The notes under the pieces were generated by a model, which saw only the letters and a list, made by a program, of their open reading frames with translations, ran no database searches and had not been told where the DNA came from. Made by a program: the position numbers and the translations under genes. Of a stretch of DNA of 64,000 bases, positions 49,883 through 63,457 are shown piece by piece (the stretch's first letter is position 1; the number at the start of each line of letters is the position of its first letter). Source of the DNA: Rhynochetos jubatus. Its lineage: Eukaryota; Chordata; Aves; Eurypygiformes; Rhynochetidae. The stretch is taken from contig CM050664.1 of assembly GCA_027574665.1 (NCBI GenBank), positions 18,006,774-18,070,773 on the forward strand, in the 5' to 3' direction.

Positions 49883-52800
49883 AACCTCTATATTATGACA
49901 GCTCTCAGTGTCTGCAGTAAGAGGTCTTACAACTAACTAGTTGCACATTTGACCCTAAGTCTTTTCTTAAGTTCTCTATGAGTATATAGTGTAGCTATGG
50001 AGGACAAAGGAAAATCCAGTTTAAAATCTTGTCTGTGGAATGATCTTATCTTAAAAAAATTATAAAGACGTTTAGATAGTATTTAGCCCTGTGCTTACTC
50101 ATTTATGATGCCTGTTGCTGCTTGCTACTTAGGTATTTATATAATGAGGAAAGTGTTTTTAAGTGAACCAAAACTGTAGTCCAGTCAAACTTGAATTTCC
50201 CTTGGTTTCAAAAAGAAAGTTTTGTGTTACGTATACATAGAGGCATTATATACATGGTTATTTGCCATTTGGCTCTGTCCAGCTTTAAAAAATGTCCTTA
50301 AAAAGGAGCAAGAGTTGCAGAATTGGGAAATTACCATAGCCAAACATAAATAATGAAATGATTGTTAAAAAAAAAAAAAAATTCAGACAGCTACTTACGT
50401 ATTCTCTTTGATTTCTTGCTTGCCGTTGTAGGATACAGAGGTCTAGATTTTTTCCCTACCTCTCACGTTTTTATATGGACACAATTCACGGTAAACCTAA
50501 AAAGTGCAAAGTATAGGGATTTGATATTATTGCCCATGTTTTGTTACAGGCTTTCATATTTAATATATTTAATCTACTAATACCAAGCACAGTCTATAGA
50601 ACTAAAGCAGAGCTGGTAGCACAGTGACAGTAGGGAGACAAGCCATGAAAAAGGAAGGTAAACATAATTACTTTGGGAATTAATGTTAATAAATCTACAG
50701 TGATTTACATGGTAGAAAAATCAATTTTTGGTTGTCCTCAGGTCTTTGAAGATAATTCTATCAAAAAACCTCTGTGTATTATACTGCAGATGAAAAACTG
50801 AGTAATTTCCAAAAGTATTTTCTTTTGGTAGAGCCTGCAAATCCAAAACTCCAGGGAAAGAAGAGCTTTCCAATTGGTAAGTGGAATGGGAAGAAGCTGT
50901 GCTGCTGACCTGATTCATCAGTAGCTAACATAAGGGAGCAGAGATAATTAATAGAAATAACAACAGTACTTTTAAACACCATCTTGCAAAAGCAACAGCT
51001 CCAAAAGGGAGGAACAGATTTTGATATTTCTACAATGAAAGAAATAATGACCCTTTAAAAAATACTCATGCAAAATCATACATTCAGAAAGAAACTTCTG
51101 TAACAAAACATTTATAGAAATTTGGCTGAGAAGGAATTCCAGTCTTGTGTTTGCAAAATCTAGGACAGGAGCTATAACTCTTTTCTGGCATGAAGCAAGA
51201 ATTTAACTGCCAGCTCAGTTTTTCCATCTGATGCATTTTTTGGATAATGCATAGTGCTTATGCTGGTAGTGTTTATCATCAAAACACAACGGCCAAGTGT
51301 AGTACTGCCAGTCTCAGGCATTCTGAAGCAACACGTACTTCCCCAAAATCATAGGATTGGCTTAAAATAAAACATGAGATTTTAAAATTGTTTGGGGTTA
51401 TTCTTACTTTAGTCTTTAAAACTGAATTTCACAAAAGAGGTTAGTACCGATGCTAAGATAGGACTGCATGTTGAATTTAGATTTTGGAGTTTATGAAAAG
51501 GCTAAGTATTTTGTCCTAGTTTACTTCAGAAGTTGTAGAGTTTAGTTTTAAATCCAGGGAAAAGGTTTTTTAGAATCACTATCAAGTTCAGGCTAATCTG
51601 GAGACATAGCAGATGTTTTTCAAAGTCTTAAGAGTATGCATGCTGTGGGGGCTTATCTAGTTGAAGAGATAAATATAATATGGCGTATGTCACAAGTTTT
51701 GTAGAGACTTTTAATGGCTTTTATCTGTTGATATTTTATTTAGCAGCTGTGATTTTCTACTTTTTAAACAACAGAATGCATTTCATCTATACATACAAAA
51801 TTAATTCAACTGAAGAAGGAAACAATCCCAGTTAGATGATGATGGGTTTAAAAAGGAAGGCCAAAACATACAGTCACCACACACAACCAGTCACCACACA
51901 ACTGTCACCACAATGTATTCCAAAATTCCCAGTCCTTTAAGCAGTGGTAATAGCACCTTTGATAACGTGGCCCTTAAATCATGCAGCTTTGTGTATACGT
52001 TGATTTGCTGCCTACTGAAGAAGTAATAGTCTGCTTGCTGTGTTTGGTGATGATTCTGACGTTTTCTCTGTCGCTCTGTCAATCCCTTCCTGCTGTGTAA
52101 AAGTCTTGGAGAGGACTTCTGCTCTCTTAAACTCTTCAGCAATCTCCGTGTTGTCCTTGCAGTTCATATTCAGTGTGAAATATTCCCTTTCAGTATCCAT
52201 TTGTACTTGGGCTCTGGTGAGATTGCTCACCTTGTCAAATGCTTATCACCTGTTAATATGAAAAATTCTGTATTTTAGAGAGAGGACACTGATCACTTGA
52301 GTTCTCTGTTAATAATAACTATTCTCAAATAATGGATAAAGGATGCCCCGTTTTTTTTCCATTGCTGGCAAGAGAAGTATGCTTAGTCACTGCAGTTAAT
52401 TTTGGCTATAGTTCCACAGCCTTATAATGACTAAGTTCAGTCTTTATTTTTGGTTGTCTCTGGATATTTGAAAAAGTTAGGAACCATTTTTAAAGTCAGG
52501 TTTGGATGCCGTCTTAAATGACTTTGGTTGACTTTTCACATACTTTCGATAAAATCCTTTGCTGTTGTACTTTGTTTCACCAGTACAGCTAAATCTGTCA
52601 TTCACGCCCAAATAATACATGACCAGCTTGCTCTGCAGCACAGAGGATTAATATAGACTGCTTACTGCTACATATTTTAATCCTATCTGGGAACAAAAAG
52701 GGTTTCCTCTCTATCTGTTTTCAGAAGCATTAAAATGTTTTACAATTCCAGTCCCTATACATTGTCTCCAATAACTCTGTGGTAAAGTGATGGAAGCAAT

Positions 52801-55800
52801 AAATCCTTTCTATCTTTAATTGAAATCCTTTGATAGCACTCTTCAGAGCAGTCTGCATTTTGCAGTTATTTGCACATATTCAGTAGGAAACATATTTTCT
52901 TGTATTTTCTACAGTCGTCCTTCCACGTAGTGGATCTCATAGCCCACAGATGTTTTCCATGTTGTGTGGCCCCTGTTCATGCCTTTTTTGTATACTGCAT
53001 AGAGCTTACATTACATTCTTTTTGTCTTTAGACGCCATGGAGATAATTTTTGTGCCTGGTCAAATCATGAGGGTCAAATCAGTCTTGCACTTAGCTCCTC
53101 TTCTTGCTAACTCTAGTGTCTAGTTCTAGCTCTCTGCAAATTAAACCAGCATTACTAGTGAAGGCTACAGCCCTGCGTTAACTTCTGTTCCAGCTGTGCA
53201 GTCCCACCTTCTCGCCTCTGCTGGCCTGGTGGTAGGGTACAATGTTCGGGTAGTAAATTGGAGCAGGGAGCAGCCTCAGCTTGTTGGTCATAATCTGGCT
53301 CGTGGCTGTGTTTCACTGCCACAGATACCTGTGTCAGCTCGAAGGGAGCTTAGGGGCACAGGGATGAAAATGGGTACTTGGACTGGGAGATGCTGACTCT
53401 TCCCATCAGCACTGAAATCATCCGTGGATTTGTAAGGCTGGCCAGTGAGGGGATGTTCTCCAAGGAGGCTGCAGAAGCAGCCAGAGCCTGGTACAGTGCT
53501 TGTGCCAGTGGTTGCACGTTCATCATTCCAATGCACTACTTCCACACTGTCCTACAGAATCTCTGGTGTGGGCCAAAGCATTGCATCTTTTGCAGATTCA
53601 GGGCTTTTCTGTAGAGAAATACTGCCAGTTCAGTGTGTCCGCATGGTTTTCCCTGAGTTTCGGAGGATAACCTTGTGAGGGTTTTTTTAGATTTAAGAAT
53701 CGTTCAACATTTGTACCCATAAAGTTTCTGCCAATGACTACAGCTGTCTGAAGCATTAGACTTAAGAAGTTTCTCTTTTGTATTTTGGGGTTTGGGTTTT
53801 TTTTTAATGGCGATAGGGCAGTTGTAATAAGATACGGCATGTGCATGGTAGCTGGCTATGAACCCATTATGGCGCGACAGCGTAGGCAGGGATGGAATTT
53901 CTTCCCCTTTGAAGTCTCTGAGTTTTTTTGTTTTTCTAGGTAGCACAGAAATGCAGCTCTATTCATAAGCAAAACAATGTGTTATGCCTCCATGGTCTAT
54001 ATAGTAATTGTAATTTTGGATGTTGTATAGAAACATGAGCAGTAACTTTGCTATTCACATACTGTTTGTTCTTTATAAGTTTGTTTTCCTGTAAAAAAAA
54101 CAAACCCGCCCCAAAACCCCTGCTAGAACATTGTAAGGAATAAAGTGTAGTAAAGTACTCAGCAACTGGGATGGATATGACTGCACTGAGAAAGAGCTGC
54201 CATGTTCATTTGGGAATTACCCTGTTTATATTGCTGTTAAGTCTCTGAACATGTCCATGGTGAAATATAAACTTATATTTGCAGAACTCTGAACAGTGTC
54301 TAACTGAGTTTCAGACTTATGTAGTTAATAAAAGAGCCAATTCTCTTCAGACAGCCTTGAATTCTTATTAAATGTATACGTTTCATTTTAGGCAGCAGGT
54401 TTCTACATACTGGGAGCCTAAGGCTAAAGCAAAAGGAAAAGGGAACTTGTATATGTTTGTAAGCGTAGTGCAGAAAGGAAAATTTCTGTTTCTGCTGCCA
54501 GGGCTTCAACTAAGTTGTAAGGTGGGTTTTTTCCCTTTAAGAAGGGCAGGTAAAAATTACAACTTGAGGAGAACATGATTTTATTTCTGGTGCTCTCAAG
54601 TAGGTAATGCACTTTTAACTGGAAAAAGCATTGAAGGGGGAAAACAACGACTGTTTCTTAATAAAATTTTCTGTGTCCTGCACAAAGAGCAATAGAAGTC
54701 CACCTGAGAATTTTCACTAGAGTTAATGGGGCTAGTTGTAGAAATGATACTGTAAAGAATGAAAAACAAGGTCTGAGTTAATAAAGCCTTACAGTAGTGC
54801 TATGTGGAAGTGCAGAAACTTCTTGTGTCTTTCACAGCTGAAAACTGAGGCAGAGAAGTCGCATGACTCGAAGTTGTTGTGTTAGAGTGAGGAAATTAAT
54901 CCAGATTAATTCTTGACAATATCTTCCAGCCCACTTAGAAACAGACTTTTTTAATACTTACAGGTGGTAAAATCATTGACATATTTGTAATAAAAGTCCA
55001 TGTAGACAACGTTGTCTTATTTCAAAAGCAGAACTGAATCGAATGAAATAATGTAGTAAAACCTGCATTTTGAAGTAGGATACTCTTTGCAGCAATACCA
55101 GTATACTTGTGAAACTAACTAAAATCAGATTGTTTTCTTGAACCTGATTCCGATGGTGTGTCGCTGAAACGATATTCTCCTAACTGACTGGCTGCTGCGG
55201 GCTTTGCCATTCAGCATACCTGCTTCCATTGCCAGGCAAGGCGGCCCTCTGGGTGTCTGCATTGTTTTCTTTTGCCTAATGAATGCTTCCTCAAGGAGGC
55301 AATCCCGTATAGCAAAAGGTAGGAGGACACGTGGAAACAGATGTTTTAAAACTGCAGCGTTTACCTGCTGATGGGGGGTAGAAGTGACAGCAAATTTCAC
55401 ATCAAATAAGGAGTAAAGACATATGTATCTCTGGCGCTTCTGTCCAAGGCTGCATACTTCTCGGTGGCCAACACAGCAGTAATTCTCGGAGCAGCTGCTG
55501 CTGTGAATAAACACATGTGAGAGTTATTTATGTAGAAAGCAAAGCTTAAAAAGTATGTTGGAACCGTATCACTGACATATGGTACAACAGTTTAAATGAG
55601 ACAGGCAAAATCATTGTTCTGATACAGACTTTACAGATAACAGCAGCAGAAAAAGTAAAATTCATGAAAGGTGCAGAGCCTTATGGAGTGATTAACAGAG
55701 AAACTGGATGTGACAACGGTAGTCAGTCTAAAAAAAATAACAGCCCACAAGTTAAAACAGTGGAACAGCTTTTCCTTAAAGTGTAATGATGAAGACAAAC

Positions 55801-58800
55801 AGACGAATGTAGGAGGAATAAAATAAATCAGCTGTTAACACCCTCCTTGAAAGTACTTTTAAAAGAGAATAAAATTACTTTTTAGTGTTTTTTAGAAATA
55901 CTTTAAACTTTTCATCCTTTTAAAGAAGAAATTAAAGTATCTCTTGATTCTGTACATATGAAAAATGAAGTGTTGCCCAATTCTGTGAGCACTTTCACAT
56001 CATAAAAAGTGTTATGTCGAAATGACAACTGTTAGTTGTGAGAACAGATATCCTTCAACCCTATTTTTAACAAGTGCAGTAAGATGACTTAACTACCATC
56101 AGCTATCACGACTTTGGCCTCCAGTCCAAATCCATTTCATGCACAATTCTGGGGCGGAGATGGGCTTCATGCTGGGAAGAGAAATTAAGAAATTTGGGTC
56201 AGAGAGTGTTCCAAGTTTGGTGGTTCTGAGCCAAAACCGGTCTGTAACTTTCTGCCTAGACTTTACAAATCAACAGCAGCATCTATATTAGGACTTCCAA
56301 GCAAAAAGAGTACAGCATAAATAGTCCTGAGATAAGATGCTCAGAAATGTCAGTTCACCTAAGCAGATGATCCCATAATCTCTTCCAAATCCTAGCGGGA
56401 TGTTTCTGACCTTATCTCCTCCCTTTTTCTACAAAAACCAGTTTTCGTTTTGGTTCTGATTATAAATTACAAACCCGATTTCCTGGGTCTTAAGCAACTG
56501 CAGCAAGCTTGAAGTTCTTTAGGTCTGTCTTTCCAGGAAGATACTCTATGCAGTATTCAAAATCATCGTAACAGAACTTAAATTAAGGATGTAGGCTGTA
56601 GTTCTGAGGAAGTGCAGAACACATGAAGTAACTGGAGTGGTTCAAAGCAGAACCAAGACTTCCCTGAAGTTCAGAATGGGTACTGGTATTTTGTTCCGTT
56701 TGTTCCTGGCTAAAATCAGTCATACCACATCATTTCGTGTGGCCTTTTCAGAGGTGCTGTTCGTTCTGTCTGAACGTTCCCTTTTTCATATTATTCAGTA
56801 CTGTATGTTATCCTGAGGTCTATTTTCTACAGCAAATTGCTTTTTTAGCATTTCAGTACAATAAATGGCAATAAAATGAGGTGAGTTTTCTAGGTTGTAT
56901 AAGAAAATAGTGTCACTGATGTTTTTTGTGGAAAAAATATTTAAATATTAAAGCTTTTTTATATACATGGCACTTGGGCAACGTGCAGTGTATGCGCTGA
57001 GAACACGTGTCTTGGGAGAAAATTTGTTGATACTCATTTTGGAAAAAAAAATCCTGTTGTATTCACACAGAGCCTGAGCCGAGGCCCCGGGGAGCAAACA
57101 GAACACTGTTCGTTACGTACTGCAGAAAAGCTGTACCTGATGTACATGGTCCTAACTCCGCTGACTTCAGTGAAGCTACGCTGGTTTATAGGGGCTGAGT
57201 GGGTTTTGCACAGTGGTGATATTGTCTTTGTTTACTTCAAAAGCAGCTGTGCTTGATGTTGGACAGAACAGCAAAATAATGTTCCCTGACCTGTATCCCT
57301 GTCTTTGGTGAAGTTCTGGATTTAGAGTAATCAAACTAGGAACAGGATCTGGCTCGATACACGCAAAATACTGAGCAGCATATCTGTCAGGTTTCTTTTC
57401 CTACTGCTCAGAGCCACTTTGTTGGATCAAAGCTGGCTGAAGGCAGAGCTAACTAGATGGTTGGGGACTTCCCTGTGGAAGACTCTCCTGGGGAGACATG
57501 AACTAGAACAGGGGGTTACTTGGTTGCAGGGGTGCTGAAAAACATTTGGCTAGGGTAATGTTGGGCGTGGGAGATTGTAAACTGCCAGAATGACCTGGGG
57601 GGCTGGCGTAATGTAGAGCATCCCGAAAGCGGTCCTTTAATGCACTGGGTCTGAGACGGCTGTGGGGTTAGTGGGTAACGGGGGGAATGTGCCCCCACTT
57701 CTCCTAGCTGTATGGGCTGCATCACAGCTTCCATGAAAAACTCAGTCTGTGAATTACAGTTTTTATTTGAAAAGCCAGAAATTCATATTTTCATTTTGAG
57801 GAGTACTGTTTTGTATGCAAACCTTCTCAAGCATCAGGATGAGAGTATTCTCTAAAGGTGTGTTACTGCTGCTTCAAGTACACGGTTCTGCAATTCATTA
57901 AACTCTGCTCTCTTGCATGAAAACGTTAGTTCATATAAACCCTGTAACGTACGTCTATAAAATGGTGTGTATAATCATATTGCAGTACATCTCCACTAAT
58001 TACATTTCAGTTACTATGCAATTTGTGAATTGGCAAGTATTACAGAACAAAGCATGTCCTTTCCGTGATATTGAAAGAAATCTGGAATGTTTCAAATGAT
58101 GAGTATTGCTGTTTTAGTGGAATGTTCTGACAACTATTTCCAATACCAATAGAGAATTTTTTAAGGAGTTCTACATATTATTTGCTAATGGTTAAACTGG
58201 TTTACCCACTAAACCTCTAACTCACCATATGAATTTAATCTCTCATGACCTAAGTATCTTGACTGTATCTACCCAAGGCACCACTTTGTTCTCCAGGGAA
58301 CATAATGACAGCTGAAAATTTTGATAGTTTGGGCAAGTATTTACCACATGCAGATGGATGCCAGCTAACTTTTCAGTCAGAACCCCATTGCAGCTGAACT
58401 GATGATGCATGTCATATTGTGGGATGATAGAGGAAAATATATCAAACACAAATTTGACATATTTACAAAAATTTCTTCTCATACCATTTGCATTGTTAAA
58501 AATGGTGCCTAAATTTAGCTGCAATCCGCCTGTACTTCTGTTGTTTATATGAGTGTAAATTGGCACAGATGTGATGGCCCTACCCTCTGTACAATTAACA
58601 GAAGAATAATTGGATGTTTTGCAATTTGAGTAAATGTAATTTATAAAACTTGCATAAAAATGTAAACCCTTCAGCTGCTGCAAATAGTTAGGGAAAATCT
58701 TGGCCAAGCATCTTACTTGGTGGTGGAAGATCACCCTTCGAATAAGGATTAATGTACTTATCAATAGTTATTTGTATGGGGTTTTCATTTTTAGTTTCAT

Positions 58801-61800
58801 CCCATATCCATAGTCACTCTCAGTCAAAACATCTGTCTTCATATTAAATGAAAGTGCTTCTGGTTGTTAAAAAAAGAATGTTGTGAAATGTGAAGATAGA
58901 ATAATCATCTCTCTGATACAGCATTAAAAAATTCCCTGCATGGAGAAAGACAGATTTACACTTCATTTATCTTATGTGGGTGTAAGGGATAATGGGAGTA
59001 TAAATCTCTGTTGGATAATAAAGTGTATAATTTAGAATATCTTAATGAGATGAATGCCATACAGTTTGGGGGTTTTTTAGTTAATGAAATTAATATTTTC
59101 GTGGTTTACTCTTTCCTTATCAACCAAAATAATCAACTGAACATAATCTAATTAGAGGATTTTGGAATTTTAAAAACATTTATTGTTTTTATGAATACAA
59201 TTGTTCCATAATCATTTTAGTGTAGACTCTTAAAACTAATTTTTTATTCAATTGCCAGGACTTTTTATTAGGTATATTTCATGATACTTTTTTTAGTTTA
59301 GGAATCGATGCTTTCTAGAAATATGGTACGTTGTGATAATGGAGAAGTGGAAATACAGGAAGAAAAAGTAATATGTGAAAGAAGAAATGTTTTCTAGTAT
59401 CAATGTTAGTGCTGGTCACCAACATGCCATAAAATACAGTAATTTTGTGAGATACTTTGTATTCTTAAGCCTATTACCAGATGTTCATACTTCTATAAAT
59501 AAAAGCTATTTTGTTAATGAAGTGTGTTCAGAGAGACTGAACATCAGAAGCCTCTTAAAGCCCTTTGTTCCAGCTTTGTAAGAAGTGTTGGAAGGCAGCG
59601 TAATTAGGGGTTGGTTACTAAACTAGAACAGAGGTCCTGGCTCTCCTGGGTGGTGTGGCATTTCACCTAATTTTCTGTGTTTTGGGTTACTGTGTGAAAG
59701 TAAGGGTAGCGGTACAAAGCTGCTTCAAGAGCACAATTGATCCTGGCAGAAATATGTTACAGGATGCTGTTCTGCGATTTTGTGGCTAGCAGTTAGTGTT
59801 CAACATACTTGTTCTAACAAAACATCATCCTGTTCCGATTTATCTACTCTGAAATACTGCTTCCTGTGGCATGCAGATACCCTCAGACAAATGGTTCTTG
59901 GCATGGTTTTGTCTTTTTAAACTTTGGATTGCTTGTCGTCTATTTTTTTTTTTTTAAACGCTTTGCAATTGAATTGGATCCATTTTCTTTTTTAGAGATT
60001 GAAAATGGTTTCTCTTTCAGGTTAAACTCTCACATTCAATGTATAATCATACCTATTCTGGATTTTAGTTTTTATTTCTGAGTCGAAGATCTTTTCCTTT
60101 GTCAGGAAACCATTTAAGAATGTTCTCCTTTTATGTGTTCATTTAAACTACATTTAAGCATTACTCAAATGAAAAATGCTTCAGCGTTTCCTGGAATTCG
60201 ATGGGATTTAAACATTTGTTATTGGTATCAGTGTGAAGTGTGCTGTGGTACTCTTCTGCTGTAAACTCAGATTTTAAGCTATTTATTTTTAGCACTTAGT
60301 AGAAGTATTTCTTAAATATCCTTCAGCAGAAGAGGGTGCGTGAAACATGCTGCAAATCTCCAGTGATTCCAGCTGTTGGGAAGGACATTTTGCTCTGTCC
60401 AAGAAAGGATCACTCAATTATTACTCATGCTTCCAAGCTCTACAGAGTATACTGAGCCTGACAGTATCTCTCCCATCCACTCCACCTTGTACCGGCTTTG
60501 TTCATCGTGTGCAGTGATAGTGCCACTATTTTAGAAATAATTTCTAAACAAAATTAACCATTATAATCTGGTTAAAGAGAAAAGAGAGGAACTGAACGGT
60601 CTGTTTTTACGCTTCACAAAGACATTCTTTCATACCTTCGACAACACTCCTAAGTGAACAGTTTGGTGTACTATGCAGAAAATAGTCATGGTTTGCCTCT
60701 GATCCTGAGAAACATACAGAATCAGAGAGGGTGGAGTGGAATTGGGTAGAAGTGATGTGCCTGGGAAAATGCTTTGAGAACACCTGGCATTGTGTATGCT
60801 GCACTATTACAAAGACAAATGTTTACCCCTCATAAGTGAGCTTATGTTGTATATAATTTCTGGTAGGGCTTAGCTAATAGAATTAGAAAAATTGGAGATG
60901 CCATTGGAGACAAACAAATCCCTTTAGCCTTTTCCTAAACTGGGAGATGAAAATACTCAGATCTGCTTTTTAAACATTATGGCTGTTCATTGTATCCTGT
61001 ACTCAGGAAAAAGATCAGACTTGCTTTGTGTCATTGTTCCAAACATCTACTCTAATATGAAATATTACCTGAATGATGCTTCCAAACCACAGTCTTCAGG
61101 GTTTGAAAGTCCTTTTTTCCCCTAATTCTTCAATCCATCTCTGTTTTACAGTTGCAATTGGCAGAGCTTGGTCTTTTAATCTGTGTTTCTTTCTATTTAT
61201 GCGATAAATGTGTACACCCTTTCTTCAGTCTGCTACAAATTCTGCAATGTTTTCTACTCTGTTAATCTTAAAATTGAATAATAGTAATAGTTATACTTAG
61301 CTTTTATGTTGTACTTTAATGGGTAAAAGAAACAGCGTAAAAAAAAATTCGGAAAGGTTTAATGAATAGCATTGTTCTTCCTTGCTTGTGCCTCTCATTG
61401 TGATAATTAAAAAGGTTTTTCTTTCTGTACTCTGAGAAGCCACTGTGCATCAGGGCCAACAGAGTGTTTACAGAGCAGTGACATACGAGCTCTGGGTAGC
61501 CATAAGCTGCAGTGCACTAAGCTGACACTGGCTTGGCTCCTGTAAGTTTCTGTTATTACAGGCTTGTAATTTTACTTGGAAAAATGTGGAAGTTTATTTA
61601 TGTAAGTGCTAGTGATGTTGCTAATAATTGTGTCCAGGTTCAGCATAGTACATCATTGATCAAACCCACTGCAGCTTTGTTTGAAATCAAATGTGAGAAA
61701 CTTGACAAGCCCATAGCGGTCTGCTATTGATTTTTTCCTGATAGGCTCCAGGTATCAAAGTTAGAATTGCAACAGCATTAAAGAACAAACCCCAATTTAC

Positions 61801-63202
61801 AAATCTGTCCATAATGGCAGCAGCAGCATTATGATTGATGTAATATAATACAAGATTACAGGGGGGAAACTCAGCACAAATTATTTCTGTAGCACTTGTT
61901 ACTTATAGATTTTTACAGTTAGTAACATTTAGAATAATGACCATCTAATATGCTTCTCGACAAACCACAGATCGTACATTTCAGCTGTTGGTTCAACTGC
62001 TGAATTGGTAGCTCATATCCGGATTCTTACTGTTAACAATGCTTTCGGTCCTTTGAGAATCAGGGATTACAGTGTTTAATCTTGACATCGCAAGCCTTTT
62101 ATTTGGCGGTTTACCAAGCAAACTGTACTGTTGTTCACTCTTTTCCATTCTGTCTATCCTTATTCCTTCTGTAAACATTGTCAGCTTTAATTCTGTGTTT
62201 GTAGTAAAAGAATACATTGTGTCATGGGCTGAGAATCAGTCCTTTAGGCAGCTTTTCACCCTAAATAATTGATACTTCTTTGATAGTACATTTCTTAATA
62301 AGCAATTATTTTCCGATTTGATATTGTCATATAACTTCTGAGTATTCCTGTCTCTCAGGGTCAGAAACTTGTGTGTTACTGAGCTCAAAGCTTAAAACAT
62401 GTTCAGAAATACATTGTTAATGGTTTCTGTCATTTGTGAGTGAGAGTATTTGATCTGACAAGACTCCAAAACCTGTTGAGTACTATAAAATATAATTAAT
62501 CCTTTAAGAGTAAGTAATAATCTTTAAGCAGATACTGCATGATTTTCCTTGAAATCAATATTGAGGTGTGGATGACTCATAGCAGTATAAGTCACACTAT
62601 TTACTCTTTTGAAATATTGACAAAACAATGCAATTCTTTTAGTCATATGGATTTTTCCAAGATAGATTTATTGTAAGGGAAGTATATCTGTTTTCTGAAA
62701 TCGAATAAACAGGAAAAAGTATATATTGAGACATTTCTAAGATGCTGTCTATCTCCTGATGGCATTCTGCAACAGTAGAGAGAGTTGAACTGGATTTGGC
62801 ATTAGTAGGTTTGCCTAGGAAAGGATCATTGCTGGGGGTTGATCGATAGTGCTCTAGGACTTGGAACTTGTTGTATCTTTGCAGGTGCCATAAGAATCTT
62901 GTGATTTTTTTGAAATGCAGCGAAGCGTATCTATTCAGCTGGGCTCTCAGAGCAATGTGAGGTGTTTCTTTACCTTTTGAATAGATTTAAATATTAATGG
63001 ATTAATAAATTTTTAATATTAATGTTGGAAGTTTATGTTACCATAATCTTAATTATCAGGGTGCCTTTTTGTAGGCAATGAAAACAAAATCTGGGGAACG
63101 AGAAGAAACCTGGCATTATGTACTTGTGCTCTGGGCTTTCAGCAGTGGTTGAAACCAAAGTTTGAAACGCAGAGATACAGACCTCCCTATATATGCCAGT
63201 CA
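49883..63202. other. Intergenic sequence, 49.9-63.2 kb
   Basis: About 13 kb of AT-rich DNA with no recognised gene, LINE tail or LTR. A short GTCACCACA repeat lies at 51871-51913. A slightly GC-richer patch around 53.2-53.6 kb and a 173-codon minus-strand open frame at 58243-58764 stand out, without identifiable protein family. NPTX2, the expected next gene, is not seen. Confidence 0.65.
51871..51913 (+). repeat. Triplicated GTCACCACA short repeat
   Basis: GTCACCACA occurs at 51873, 51890 and 51904, with AC-rich spacers of unequal length. It is a small simple-sequence expansion. Confidence 0.75.
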
Positions 63203-63334
63203 TAGTATCATAGAATCTTTTAGGCTGTAAAAGACCCTTAAGATCAAGTCCAACTGTTAACCTAACATGGCTAACACCGCCACTAAACCATGCCCATCAG
63301 CACCTCATCCACAGGTCTCTTAAATACCTCCAGC
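63203..63334 (-). mobile_element. CR1 LINE fragment, 3' end, minus orientation
   Basis: Read on the plus strand it is the reverse complement of a CR1 tail. It starts with ATCATAGAATC and continues with AAAGACCCTTAAGATCAAGT, the CCACTAAACCATG motif and TTAAATACCTCCAG, as in the CR1 subfamily group with this variant tail. It is 5'-truncated to about 130 bp and diverged. It belongs to a different CR1 subfamily from the copy at 39.1 kb. Confidence 0.88.
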
Positions 63335-63457
63335 CTGTCTTCACATGCACACCTATGCCCATGTGCTTTCCCCTAACAACTCACCTAAGAACTGCATCGA
63401 GATCCTGAGCATAACACACTTTGCTGGTTTCTAGTCCAGCAAAATGTCCTGTAGTAT

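Noticed and set aside
53196-53678. A cluster of overlapping frames in a slightly GC-richer patch, suggestive of a lost exon or retrogene
   Set aside because: No protein family was recognised in any frame, and no splice or poly-A context supports a gene.
55125-55514. A 129-codon minus-strand open frame
   Set aside because: No recognisable family, signal peptide or domain, no plausible partner exon, and its length is within chance for 64 kb.
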